DNA of 64,000 nt from an uncultured Phocaeicola sp. (GTDB lineage: Bacteria > Bacteroidota > Bacteroidia > Bacteroidales > Bacteroidaceae), in assembly GCA_948956705.1 (NCBI GenBank), contig CARCZS010000013.1, positions 1 to 64,000 on the forward strand, given 5' to 3'. The position numbers and the translations under genes are program-made. Positions 37,359 to 46,608 of this stretch are shown piece after piece. How positions within the stretch are numbered: the first letter of the stretch is position 1; each line of letters opens with the position of its first letter. Below the pieces are notes generated by a model, which saw nothing but the letters and a program-made list of their open reading frames with translations, was not told the DNA's origin and ran no database searches.

Positions 37359-38963
37359 TCATTTCACTTCTGTTATTCTAAGAACAATATAAGGAGCATC
37401 CGGAATTCTTACTCCCCGATGATGTATATCAAAAACACGATAATCCAATTCCTCCGTTGTTTCAAATATCACAGGATATTCCGTGACAGTCATGGCCCAC
37501 ACATCAATAATCTCCACTTTAAACCGTTTATTCTTTTGCAATTTGTTATAATCCGCATTTTTTACCGGCAGATTAAAAGTCCAGAAACCTTTCACATCTT
37601 TTCCCATATTGACCAGATAATAATCTGGTCCAGCAGTAGAAGTAACCAAGTCACGACTGATATCTGCCATCTCCAACGGATGGGGAGCAGCTTCAATAAT
37701 CGTTCTTAAAAATTTCACACGTTTCCAGCTTTCACCTTTTAAAGATCCCCCTTGCGCCCAAAAGATAGGTTCGTTCCCCTGCTGATAACATTCACCGTGA
37801 GTGACATAAATTCCACCCAACAAACCATTCAAAATAAAGCAAGTCATCTGCTGCGGACTTAACCTTCCCCAACGATAAGGTAGATTCCCTTCATACCCAA
37901 CCTCATCACATATAACCGGTTTGCGATAAATTTTTCTTAAAGTAGCAGAAGCGGTAGAACTCAGTACCGGTGCCTCATCCTGTATGCTGACATGGGTAAA
38001 TTCAGGCATCCAATAATCAAAATAAGTAGCCGTCGCTCCATGAATAGAACATAAATGGCGATAAGGATCATTCTCAACCACAGTTTTCGTCAACAGCTTC
38101 CAATCATCCACAGTTTTCGCTTTTACATAATCCCACTCGTTTGCCATAGACCACCATACATTTCTAAAAGAAGCCAAACGAGCAGTAATATATTTAATAT
38201 AACGTACATTCACCTCATTCGACATAGCATCAAAGCCCCATCTTCCCTTATCATAAGGATGGAAAAGGATCAAATCCGCCTCAATCCCCAAACGGTTCAG
38301 TTGGTCTATCCGTTTCTCCAAATGCTGAAAAAAAGCCGGGTCAAATCTGTCAAAGTCCCATTCTTTCCTTTCATTTCCTTCCTTATCTTTTATCGTCTTC
38401 CTTATTTCAAAAGGATAAAGCGCAGGCTCGTCTTTCACTAAAGAATAGTTTTTAGGAAACACACACATCCTTACCTTATTAAAACCGGCTTCACCAAACG
38501 ATTTCAAAGTAGCCTCCTGAGTCGTTTCCTTCATATGTGTCCATGCATAGGCCGTCGTACCCATCGGATAATAACGGGTACCGTCCGCATATTTAAAATT
38601 ATGTTCTCCGTCCACCAATACCATGCCATGATTATCTTTTCCGGCAGGTATCACTGTGAATGTACCTTTCCGACCATTCATAGCCCCTATACTGGAAGAT
38701 GTAACATACCTCCATTCCCCGGCGACAGCAGGCATAAACCGTATCCTATAAGTATTCTCACCATCATAAAACCCTTCCACCGTTTTCTTTTCCTTTCCAC
38801 AAACGAAAGTAGCGGAAAGACGTGTATCAAAAGGATTCCCTTTGGTCACCTGTTTAAAACTCAACTCAAACCGGTCCCAACATTCCACTTTGTCTTGTGC
38901 ATTTACTTTTACCACAAAACTTAACAGCGTCCAAACAGCTATTACATAAAATTTTGTACTCAT
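37359..38963 (-). CDS. Secreted apiosidase-like glycoside hydrolase (DUF5060, apiosidase-like, DUF5605)
   Basis: The 534-residue protein has a signal peptide with likely cleavage after VNA at about residue 22. Next comes a DUF5060 beta domain (about 25-100, VECWDRFELSFKQ to AGEWRYVTSS), then a TIM barrel of the apiosidase-like class (about 110-420), then a DUF5605 beta domain. WWSMANEWDYV places a probable acid/base at Glu276, and PVICDEVGYEG a probable nucleophile at Glu354, as in clan A glycosidases. The substrate cannot be read directly. The neighbouring pentose pathway makes release of a branched or furanose pentose from pectin plausible. It follows a large hybrid sensor on the same strand. 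Confidence 0.8.
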   Translation of the reverse strand: MSTKFYVIAVWTLLSFVVKVNAQDKVECWDRFELSFKQVTKGNPFDTRLSATFVCGKEKKTVEGFYDGENTYRIRFMPAVAGEWRYVTSSSIGAMNGRKGTFTVIPAGKDNHGMVLVDGEHNFKYADGTRYYPMGTTAYAWTHMKETTQEATLKSFGEAGFNKVRMCVFPKNYSLVKDEPALYPFEIRKTIKDKEGNERKEWDFDRFDPAFFQHLEKRIDQLNRLGIEADLILFHPYDKGRWGFDAMSNEVNVRYIKYITARLASFRNVWWSMANEWDYVKAKTVDDWKLLTKTVVENDPYRHLCSIHGATATYFDYWMPEFTHVSIQDEAPVLSSTASATLRKIYRKPVICDEVGYEGNLPYRWGRLSPQQMTCFILNGLLGGIYVTHGECYQQGNEPIFWAQGGSLKGESWKRVKFLRTIIEAAPHPLEMADISRDLVTSTAGPDYYLVNMGKDVKGFWTFNLPVKNADYNKLQKNKRFKVEIIDVWAMTVTEYPVIFETTEELDYRVFDIHHRGVRIPDAPYIVLRITEVK

Positions 38964-39127
38964 CCTATCATGTTTTAAAAATTATACTCATAAAAGTTTT
39001 CCGGAACATTTTCATACTGTGTCAATGAGCACAAAGATAGATTTTACCCTTGAGAGCCAAAGGTAAAATCTTACGTCAATAAGGTATTTTCTTGCTATTT
39101 ACCTTCATAAACAGCACAAAACGGAAC

Positions 39128-42100
39128 TTAGTTATTATTTTTATACTCAGTCAAAGTCTGATTAAATGCTTTTTTAAACGCCTTGCCAAAGTAACCGGGA
39201 TCAGAGAAGCCGACGGCAAAAGCGACCTCAGAGAAAGACATACCACTTTGTATAAAACTTTTCGCTTTATTCAACCTATAATTCTTTATATATTCTATCG
39301 GAGAAATCCCCATGATACCATTCACTTTCCGATTGAATACAGAGCGGCTCATATTCATGAACTCTGCCAGATCATTCACCCGCAGCCCCGGATTACTGTA
39401 ATTCTCTTCCATAAATCCTACCAGCTTCTGCATAAACAACTCGTCCAAAGGAACAATTTGCGACACAGGATAAGCGACGGCTTCTAAAGGTTCTTTCTTC
39501 GGTTGAGCACCATACTTTGACAAAAAAGCCGACTGAAGCACTTTTCTTTGCCTGATCAAGTTCTCAATTCTCGATTTTAAATAATCGCTGCTGAAAGGTT
39601 TAGGTATATAATCATCAATCCCTAATTGTAAACATTGAATACGATCCTCAACAGACGATTTTGCAGAAAGGATAATAAGAGGGATATCACAGGTATTGAC
39701 ATTCTCCTTGATGTGCCTTATCAATTCAATACCATCCATACGCGGCATCATAATATCCGTAATAATAAAATCCGGAATTTCCTCTTCTATCTTTTCCAAT
39801 GCCATCACCCCGTCGGCAACTCCAACAACACGGTAAGTGCCCGACAATATTTCACATATAAATTGACGCAACTCCGCATTATCCTCCACTACCATCACTT
39901 TTACTAAAGTTTCTTTTGTTGCCGGAGGCATGTCCGGCAAAGATATTTTATCATTTTGTTCCGGTTCCGCCAAGACCGTTTCCTGTTCTTCCGAAGTGTC
40001 GTTCAATATATATTCAACATTTTTATCCTGAGCATATATTTCTTTTCCTTTATGCAAAACCAGTTTGAATACACTTCCTTTCTTTACTTCACTTTCGACC
40101 TGAATTTCCCCATGCAGCATTTTAACCAACTCATTCACCAGCGAAAGCCCTATACCCGATGAAGGCTGCATGTCATTTTCCTTGGACACTGTAGTGAAAC
40201 GTTCAAATATGGATGACACTTTATCTTTAGAGATGCCAATACCTTCATCTTTTACGGCAATCGAAACAAACTGTCCGCTTTCCATCACAATCAAGGTAAT
40301 CGACTTGTTATCCGGTGTATACTTAAAGGCATTGGAAAGCAAGTTAAAGATAATTTTCTCGAACTTATCACTATCTATCCACAAAAAAACAGAAGGCAAC
40401 GTTGTCTGAAGAGAAAAATTTATATTTTTTTCTGTTGCCAACAACCGGAAATTATCCATTATATTATGAAGCATGATAATGATATCCCGGTATTCAATAG
40501 TCAAGCCCATTTTTTTATTCTGTATCTTTCTGAAATCCAATACTTGATTAATGAGCAATAACATACGATTGATATTTTTCTGAACCAATTGAAGATGATG
40601 CCGGGTCCGGGAAGTCAAAGGCTCCTGGGACAACACTTCGGATACCGGACCGGATATAAGGGTTAAAGGAGTACGTAGTTCATGTGAGATATCAATAAAA
40701 GAACGTACTTTTATTTCCGCCAATCTTTGTTCCATATTTACCTTATGCTTCAAATAGTAAATATAGAAAAAAACATATCCGATAGCTAAAGATATCACCA
40801 AGACAACAACTAGATAAAAAGCCTTAGCCCAACCGGTTTCCCAAAAGGTGGGTAATACCTGTAAAGTAACCGTTTTCACAGTGTTCATCCAAATACCATC
40901 CCCATTGGTCGCCTTTATCTGAAATTGATATTTTCCTGCCGGAAGACTTACAAAACTAACCGAGTTCTTCTTACCTATATAATACCATTGATTATCATCC
41001 AACTTATAAGCATACTCGATATCCAAGGAATTAGTATAATCCAACGCAGCAAATGAGATGGTAAAATTCCTCCGCCGGGTAGGGATCTCTAAATAATCCG
41101 CATCACTCAATACATGAGACAAATTATCCTCCGAATATTTTATCCCTGTCACTACAATAGGAGCTTCATAAGTCTGCTTAACGATACTATCCGGAGAAAA
41201 GACAAGCATACCGCCTTCTGTACCCATTAAGATATCCCCTTGCCTGTCTGTAACCGGAAGACATTCACTATAATTAAAAGAGCGATTGAAAAAAGTTTCT
41301 CCAAAAGACTCAAAAGTCTGATCGTGCACATCAAACAGAGTGATATCCGTTTCCGAGCCGATCCATATATTATGATTTTTATCTTCAATCAAGGCTCTAG
41401 CCAACGGAGATGTCTCTTTGCCGAACGACCGGAACCGAAGTTCATCAGATAATAAATTTGACGAAACCAACTTACAAAGGCCACCTCCATAACAATAACA
41501 ATAGATAGTTTCATCCGTCGTTCGTAAAACAGACATCACATCAGCACTACACAATCCGTCAGTCGCCTGCGGACGAGGAAGGTTAAGATAAAAACGAATA
41601 TTTTCGTAATCCGAAAAATCAGAAGAAAAAGTGATCAAACCTTCTATAGTACCCACCAGTATAGTATGACCGGGTCCCTCCACCATACAACGAATACTGT
41701 TGGTACGATTAATAGGAAAACCGGACAATTTATTCTCCGCATGAATAAAACGTATCGCCCCATCTTCCTTTTCCTCAACCAAATTCAATCCGCCACCGTA
41801 AGTACCAATCCAAATACGTCCGTTATGATCCTCATCAATGCATGATATTTTATTGTCACTGATGGAATAAGGATCCGACGGATTATTCATATAATGATAT
41901 ACCTCATAATGATAAGGACGATTCCGAGGAACAAGTCTGAACAATCCGTTTTCCTTACTGCCAAGCCATATTGTCTGCGCCTGATCCTTCAGCATGACAT
42001 AGATTCCACCTTCTGCAAAAACTGTTTCCGTTTGAGCCAGTTCCCCATCAGGCGACAAATAACCCAACAAGTTTTTCTGTGAATCCATAATACGTATAAT

Positions 42101-43456
42101 CCCTTTCTTTGTTGCAATCCATAAATGTTCGTCGCTATCAAACAGAAATGATTTTGTATCAAAATAATTGTCCAACTCCCTATAAGTATAGGGACTGGGC
42201 GGAAAGAACATTTTTATAAATGAGCGCTGGGATTTGATCCACAAATTATTTTGTTTGTCAACATAAGTTGTTTTAATAATAGGAGAATAAGGTATATGAT
42301 TCCTTCCCGGTGTAAAATAGACTTTTAGCTCCCGGCTCTTTTCGTCATAATAACTGAATATACCTTTATAAGGAATAGTCCAAACCACTCCGTTAGGATC
42401 TTCATAAATAAAGAGTTCATTTTCCGGAGAAGAAGCCATGTATCCGGAAGGAGTATTCAAATATTGTTTCACTCCGGTTTCCGGATCAAGCCGGATAATT
42501 CCCGGCAATCCGGTAAATATCCATAGAAATCCTTTAGAATCCTGATAGACTTTTCTCACAGCCGCATCGTCACGCCCCGGAAGAGAGAAATCATATTTCT
42601 CCATCGCCAGTTCAGGGAAACGGCATAGGTACAAACCTTTATCAGACAAAACAGCCAGCTGATTATCTTTCAACACTTTAATTCCGTTTATATGCTGAAT
42701 CTTCTCTTGAAAAGGAACGATGTTGAATTGCATGGTATTTACATCATAATAGGCTAGCCTGCCATTCTGTGATGCAAGAAAAACAAGATTATCCATTGTT
42801 TCGAACATAGAAAAGGGATATGAACTAATGGTCCGCTTGCCAAATATGCTAACTCCCTTGTCACTAAATACCCATTCCTCTCCCTGTTTATCTTCAAAGA
42901 CCCTACTGACTTTCCCCAGTTCCACATCATCAATAGCTGTAATATACTGAATCCCTGAAGAAACAATACACTCTTTATCTGAAATTCTGAAACATCCTCC
43001 ATTATTTAAAGTAACCCAAGTAATCCCTTTGGATAAAGGATACAAATTTTCTATTTGCAACGGAGTATTAAAATGTTGTTCATACTGTTTCAGAACATTG
43101 ATCAGCTTATTTTCACGAATATCATATAAATACAGGCTATGACGATCGTATGCAATCATCCATAAATTGCCGTCGGCCGTATTCTCCAGCCGCTGCATGT
43201 GCTGGTTCAAAAGAGAATCAAACTGAAAAGTTTCGAAATCGCGTCCATCAAACCGGCTTACCCCATTCCAAGTACTGACCCATATAAAACCATTATGACT
43301 TTGAAGAATCTGCGCCGGATTACTTTGAATCAATCCGTCTCTCACTGTATATTGGCGTGCAACACAAATAGGCTGTGCTTTGACAAAACCCCAATGAAGA
43401 AGTAAAAACAAAGTACACCATATATATTTTAACTTTATTGTGTTTCTCATCATCAA
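39128..43456 (-). CDS. Hybrid two-component system protein (HTCS), polysaccharide sensor-regulator
   Basis: The 1442-residue protein is a full HTCS. It has a signal peptide (cleavage near FVKA, about residue 27), then a periplasmic two-beta-propeller region built of repeats such as GFIWVSTWNGVSRFD and GRIWIGTYGGGLN, and a Y_Y_Y domain before the membrane span (LVVVLVISLAIGYVFFYIYYL). In the cytoplasm come HisKA (DISHELRTPLTLISGP), HATPase, a receiver (VMVVEDNAELR, ITDIMMPRMDGIEL) and an AraC DNA-binding domain in the last 100 residues. HTCSs bind oligosaccharides in the periplasm and switch on the adjacent glycan-use genes. Here the nearest target is the secreted glycosidase directly downstream. 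Confidence 0.95.
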   Translation of the reverse strand: MMMRNTIKLKYIWCTLFLLLHWGFVKAQPICVARQYTVRDGLIQSNPAQILQSHNGFIWVSTWNGVSRFDGRDFETFQFDSLLNQHMQRLENTADGNLWMIAYDRHSLYLYDIRENKLINVLKQYEQHFNTPLQIENLYPLSKGITWVTLNNGGCFRISDKECIVSSGIQYITAIDDVELGKVSRVFEDKQGEEWVFSDKGVSIFGKRTISSYPFSMFETMDNLVFLASQNGRLAYYDVNTMQFNIVPFQEKIQHINGIKVLKDNQLAVLSDKGLYLCRFPELAMEKYDFSLPGRDDAAVRKVYQDSKGFLWIFTGLPGIIRLDPETGVKQYLNTPSGYMASSPENELFIYEDPNGVVWTIPYKGIFSYYDEKSRELKVYFTPGRNHIPYSPIIKTTYVDKQNNLWIKSQRSFIKMFFPPSPYTYRELDNYFDTKSFLFDSDEHLWIATKKGIIRIMDSQKNLLGYLSPDGELAQTETVFAEGGIYVMLKDQAQTIWLGSKENGLFRLVPRNRPYHYEVYHYMNNPSDPYSISDNKISCIDEDHNGRIWIGTYGGGLNLVEEKEDGAIRFIHAENKLSGFPINRTNSIRCMVEGPGHTILVGTIEGLITFSSDFSDYENIRFYLNLPRPQATDGLCSADVMSVLRTTDETIYCYCYGGGLCKLVSSNLLSDELRFRSFGKETSPLARALIEDKNHNIWIGSETDITLFDVHDQTFESFGETFFNRSFNYSECLPVTDRQGDILMGTEGGMLVFSPDSIVKQTYEAPIVVTGIKYSEDNLSHVLSDADYLEIPTRRRNFTISFAALDYTNSLDIEYAYKLDDNQWYYIGKKNSVSFVSLPAGKYQFQIKATNGDGIWMNTVKTVTLQVLPTFWETGWAKAFYLVVVLVISLAIGYVFFYIYYLKHKVNMEQRLAEIKVRSFIDISHELRTPLTLISGPVSEVLSQEPLTSRTRHHLQLVQKNINRMLLLINQVLDFRKIQNKKMGLTIEYRDIIIMLHNIMDNFRLLATEKNINFSLQTTLPSVFLWIDSDKFEKIIFNLLSNAFKYTPDNKSITLIVMESGQFVSIAVKDEGIGISKDKVSSIFERFTTVSKENDMQPSSGIGLSLVNELVKMLHGEIQVESEVKKGSVFKLVLHKGKEIYAQDKNVEYILNDTSEEQETVLAEPEQNDKISLPDMPPATKETLVKVMVVEDNAELRQFICEILSGTYRVVGVADGVMALEKIEEEIPDFIITDIMMPRMDGIELIRHIKENVNTCDIPLIILSAKSSVEDRIQCLQLGIDDYIPKPFSSDYLKSRIENLIRQRKVLQSAFLSKYGAQPKKEPLEAVAYPVSQIVPLDELFMQKLVGFMEENYSNPGLRVNDLAEFMNMSRSVFNRKVNGIMGISPIEYIKNYRLNKAKSFIQSGMSFSEVAFAVGFSDPGYFGKAFKKAFNQTLTEYKNNN

Positions 43457-43531
43457 ATTATTCTAAATGACCAAGTATTTGATGGCTCCCAAATGTTTTT
43501 TCATAGGTATTATCTCATTTTGCTGACAGGG

Positions 43532-43539
43532 CAAAAATA
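43532..43539 (-). promoter_or_regulatory. Possible -7 box for the HTCS gene
   Basis: TATTTTTG on the minus strand fits the -7 consensus, about 75 bp before the start codon. No -33 match was found. Confidence 0.3.
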
Positions 43540-43609
43540 CAAATTAAAACGAAAAGAAAAAGAGATTAAAACAAAAATTATCTCGAAACTAATCAAAATA
43601 TAACTAGAA

Positions 43610-43631
43610 AAGGCTGCCCGCAGGCAGCCTT
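43610..43631 (-). terminator. Terminator of the zinc peptidase gene
   Basis: AAGGCTGCC pairs with GGCAGCCTT across CGCA (a 9-bp stem), and TTTTC follows on the minus strand. It is about 30 bp after the stop codon. Confidence 0.8.
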
Positions 43632-43663
43632 CTATAATAAAAATATATTTCCCTTATAAGGTC

Positions 43664-44344
43664 TTAGTCACGACGTCCCATATAAATCATTATATAGTAA
43701 ATCAGTGTAGCCAACGAACTAAGTGCCGCAACCACATACGTATAAGCAGCTGAACGCAGCGCATCCTCTGCCGCATGATGGTTATATGAATTTGTAATTC
43801 CGGCCTTGCTCAACCATACCAACGCACGCTGGCTGGCATTGATCTCAACAGGCAACGTAATAAAGCTGAAAAGAGTGGTCATGGCAAAAAGACAAATTCC
43901 TGCCAACAATAACTGCGGGAAAGTATTCACCATCAAAATACCTGCCAGTAACACCCAAGTCATAATAGAAGATGAGAACTGCACCACAGGCACCAAAGCC
44001 GAGCGCATCTTTAGCGGAGCGTATGCACGCGCATGTTGCACGGCGTGTCCGCATTCATGAGCGGCAACTGCCGCAGCAGCCACACTGTTGCTTCCATATA
44101 CCCCTTCACTAAGGTTCACCGTTTTGTTTGCCGGATTATAATGATCGGTCAGCATACCCGGAGTGCTGGTTACACGCACGTCATAGATACCGTTATCATG
44201 CAACATTTTTTCAGCCACATCCTTTCCTGTCATACCGCTGGCCAAAGGCATCTTCGAGTATTTCTTAAACTTGCTTTGCAGACTATTCTGTACAATATAG
44301 CTGATTACCGCGATTCCAATAAATAAGATCCAATACATTGACAT
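43664..44344 (-). CDS. Membrane zinc metallopeptidase, YugP type
   Basis: The 226-residue protein begins MSMYWILFIGIAVISYIVQNSLQSKFKKYSK, a membrane anchor. It carries the zinc-binding HExxH motif as AAHECGHAVQH, followed by two or three further membrane spans (FSSSIMTWVLLAGILMVNTF, LLLAGICLFAMTTLFSFITL) and a final one. This is the neutral zinc metallopeptidase family typified by YugP. The start at 44344 is chosen because the family begins with a hydrophobic segment there; the frame runs 22 codons further without similarity. Its substrate is not known to me. It has its own terminator. Confidence 0.85.
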   Translation of the reverse strand: MSMYWILFIGIAVISYIVQNSLQSKFKKYSKMPLASGMTGKDVAEKMLHDNGIYDVRVTSTPGMLTDHYNPANKTVNLSEGVYGSNSVAAAAVAAHECGHAVQHARAYAPLKMRSALVPVVQFSSSIMTWVLLAGILMVNTFPQLLLAGICLFAMTTLFSFITLPVEINASQRALVWLSKAGITNSYNHHAAEDALRSAAYTYVVAALSSLATLIYYIMIYMGRRD

Positions 44345-44555
44345 AGTTTTGTTCTTTATAATTCTGTTGTTAAATATACACGTTATTATGTACAAATAGT
44401 TTGCCAGCATCCCCCTTTTAAATAGAATTAAGAATTCCTGCCATCACACGCCTCCGAATTCACATCCGTCAATTTCAATTAAAAAATAATATTATGAGAA
44501 AAAAAGAGTGGATTATTGACTTTTGATTTATACATTTGAGGCAAAATTAAGAAAT

Positions 44556-45458
44556 ATGGAACATGAAATAGGAAATATATCCATAGCCCGTATCCGACAG
44601 ATGAATCCCAGTCTAAAAGGGATTAACAATGATTTCGTAATGGATAGAAGCGAACATTACATCCCCGAGAATATGAACCCCATCTTTAAATACCCATTAC
44701 GGCTGGATGGAATCATTATCTCTATCCGTGAAAAAGGCTCTGCCAAAGTCAATATCAATTTACGGGAATACGACATTGAGCAAAACGATCTGATTATTTG
44801 CGCTCCCGGCGATATTCTACAGTCCATGTTATCACCGGGCATTCATTTGTCACAAATGTTTTTAATATCATCTGATTTCTTAAAAGAGATGTATATCAAC
44901 CTGAACAGTTTCATGCCATTTTTCATCTCATTGAAAGAGAATCCCAAATTTCATTTGATGGAAGAAGAGGTACAGGAACTGAAATCATTCTATGAACTGA
45001 TAGAAGAAACCGTAAGCCGGAACGATAACTTCAGGACAGAAATCGTACGCAGACTAATGGGGGCCTATTTATATAAGATAGGTTCCATCCTTCATAGAAA
45101 ACAACCGGAATTCCTTTCCGAGAATCCGAAATCACTGAAAAGGGAAGAGGTATTGTTCAACCAGTTCATCAACTTGCTGACCGAACATCACCGTAAAGAA
45201 AGACGCGTAGATTTTTATGCGGAGCAATTATTCCTGAGTCCCAAACATTTCTCCACCGTAGTAAAGAAAGTGAGCGGAAAAACTGCCGGAGAGTGGATTG
45301 ACGAATATGTAATACTGGAAGCCAAAGCGCTGTTGAAATACTCCGTCATGTCTATTCAGGAAGTAGCTTATTTTATGAACTTCCCGAACCCTTCCTTTTT
45401 TGGCAAATACTTCAAGCACCATACCGGGTTATCTCCCAGCGAATACAAGATGCAATAA
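44556..45458 (+). CDS. AraC family transcriptional regulator
   Basis: The 300-residue protein has an N-terminal cupin-like sensing domain (about 1-170) with KVNINLREYDIEQNDLIICAPGDIL. The C-terminal double helix-turn-helix has RVDFYAEQLFLSPKHFSTVVKKVSGKTAGEWIDEYVILEAKALLKYSVMSIQEVAYFMNFPNPSFFGKYFKHHTGLSPSEY. The start at 44556 follows a -7-like TACATTTG at 44531-44538, which argues against the upstream start at 44523. It is the only plus-strand gene in this stretch and has no co-transcribed partner, so its target is unknown. Confidence 0.88.
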   Translation: MEHEIGNISIARIRQMNPSLKGINNDFVMDRSEHYIPENMNPIFKYPLRLDGIIISIREKGSAKVNINLREYDIEQNDLIICAPGDILQSMLSPGIHLSQMFLISSDFLKEMYINLNSFMPFFISLKENPKFHLMEEEVQELKSFYELIEETVSRNDNFRTEIVRRLMGAYLYKIGSILHRKQPEFLSENPKSLKREEVLFNQFINLLTEHHRKERRVDFYAEQLFLSPKHFSTVVKKVSGKTAGEWIDEYVILEAKALLKYSVMSIQEVAYFMNFPNPSFFGKYFKHHTGLSPSEYKMQ

Positions 45459-45490
45459 TGAAAACAGAAAATAAAAAATAGTAATCCAAC

Positions 45491-45522
45491 GGGGGTTGTC
45501 CAAAAAAAAACGGACAGCCCCC
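45491..45522. terminator. Hairpin between convergent genes
   Basis: GGGGGTTGTCC pairs with GGACAGCCCCC with one G-T wobble, around a 10-nt A-rich loop. It sits between the convergent AraC and nucleotidyltransferase genes. No long T-run follows on either strand, but the stem is strong. Confidence 0.6.
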
Positions 45523-45562
45523 GAAAGTAAATTATATAAGTGTGACTACACTACCTCTCATC

Positions 45563-46474
45563 TTAAAATAATTTTGCAGGATATTCACCGGCATCCACCA
45601 ATGCCTGTATCTTGTCAACCACACTCTGACGGTCTTCAGGATAAGTTACTCCAAACCATTTGCTGGTAGTATCCAATACCTCAACGGTAGCAGTACCGTC
45701 ACTAATCAGCTTGTCCACCATCAGCGGAATAAAGAATTCGCTCTTCAAGTTTTCCATATTTTTAGGATCGCTCAAGAATGCTTTAAAGAATTCCTTGCTG
45801 TAAGCAAAGTAATCAGGAGTAAAGCCCCAGAAGTTCATGCTCACCGGAGTTGTGTCAGGGGTAGCTGTCCATTCGCCATTGTCGTCAATATACTTCACTT
45901 CTCCGTCTATGCGCTGAATTTTGGTACGTTCTACCACGGAAGTCAACAAATGATCCGCATTGGTTCCACAGATGCCGCGGGATACCGTTCCACTCTCGCT
46001 CAATGTATTTCCTACACGGAAGCCCACCATAGCATACGTGTTTTTAGCACCTTCGGGCAGTGCAGAAAGGAACTTGCCCATTACCTGGAACGAGTCACGG
46101 CCATAGAAGTCATCGCAATTGATCACCGCAAACGGTTCCTGTATCACATCAGCTCCCATCATGACAGCATGGTTAGTTCCCCAAGGTTTTGTACGCTCCG
46201 CAGGACAAGTAAAACCCTCCGGCAGATTGTCTAAAGCCTGGAATACCAGTTCGCAAGGAATATGACCTTCATATTTAGAAATAATCTTTTCACGAAAATC
46301 TTGTTCAAAATCTTTACGGATAACAAAGACCAGTTTTCCAAAGCCGGCGTTGATAGCGTCATAAATAGAATAATCCATAATAGTTTCGCCGTTAGGACCC
46401 AGACCATCCAATTGCTTCAATCCTCCGTAACGGCTGCCCATACCAGCCGCCAATAAAAATAAAGTTGGTTTCAT
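45563..46474 (-). CDS. Sugar-phosphate nucleotidyltransferase
   Basis: The 303-residue protein has the nucleotidyltransferase Rossmann fold: LLAAGMGSRYGGLKQLDGLGPNGETIMDYSIYDA (about 7-40), with the GxGxR(x)2G-type nucleotide-binding loop and a downstream Lys. The metal-binding INCDDFYGRDS follows. It resembles UTP/CTP/GTP-dependent sugar-1-phosphate transferases. The preferred base and sugar cannot be determined from sequence. The gene is monocistronic. A role in capsule or lipopolysaccharide sugar activation is likely but not shown. Confidence 0.82.
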   Translation of the reverse strand: MKPTLFLLAAGMGSRYGGLKQLDGLGPNGETIMDYSIYDAINAGFGKLVFVIRKDFEQDFREKIISKYEGHIPCELVFQALDNLPEGFTCPAERTKPWGTNHAVMMGADVIQEPFAVINCDDFYGRDSFQVMGKFLSALPEGAKNTYAMVGFRVGNTLSESGTVSRGICGTNADHLLTSVVERTKIQRIDGEVKYIDDNGEWTATPDTTPVSMNFWGFTPDYFAYSKEFFKAFLSDPKNMENLKSEFFIPLMVDKLISDGTATVEVLDTTSKWFGVTYPEDRQSVVDKIQALVDAGEYPAKLF

Positions 46475-46608
46475 AGTTTATTTATTTAAAATTGAATATT
46501 TGATGGTACAAAGCTACAAAATAATACGGAGGAAAAAAGCTACATTCCATTCAAATTCGAGCATAAATCAATCATTTCCCTCCTTTTGACGCAAATCAAG
46601 CCCTATTT

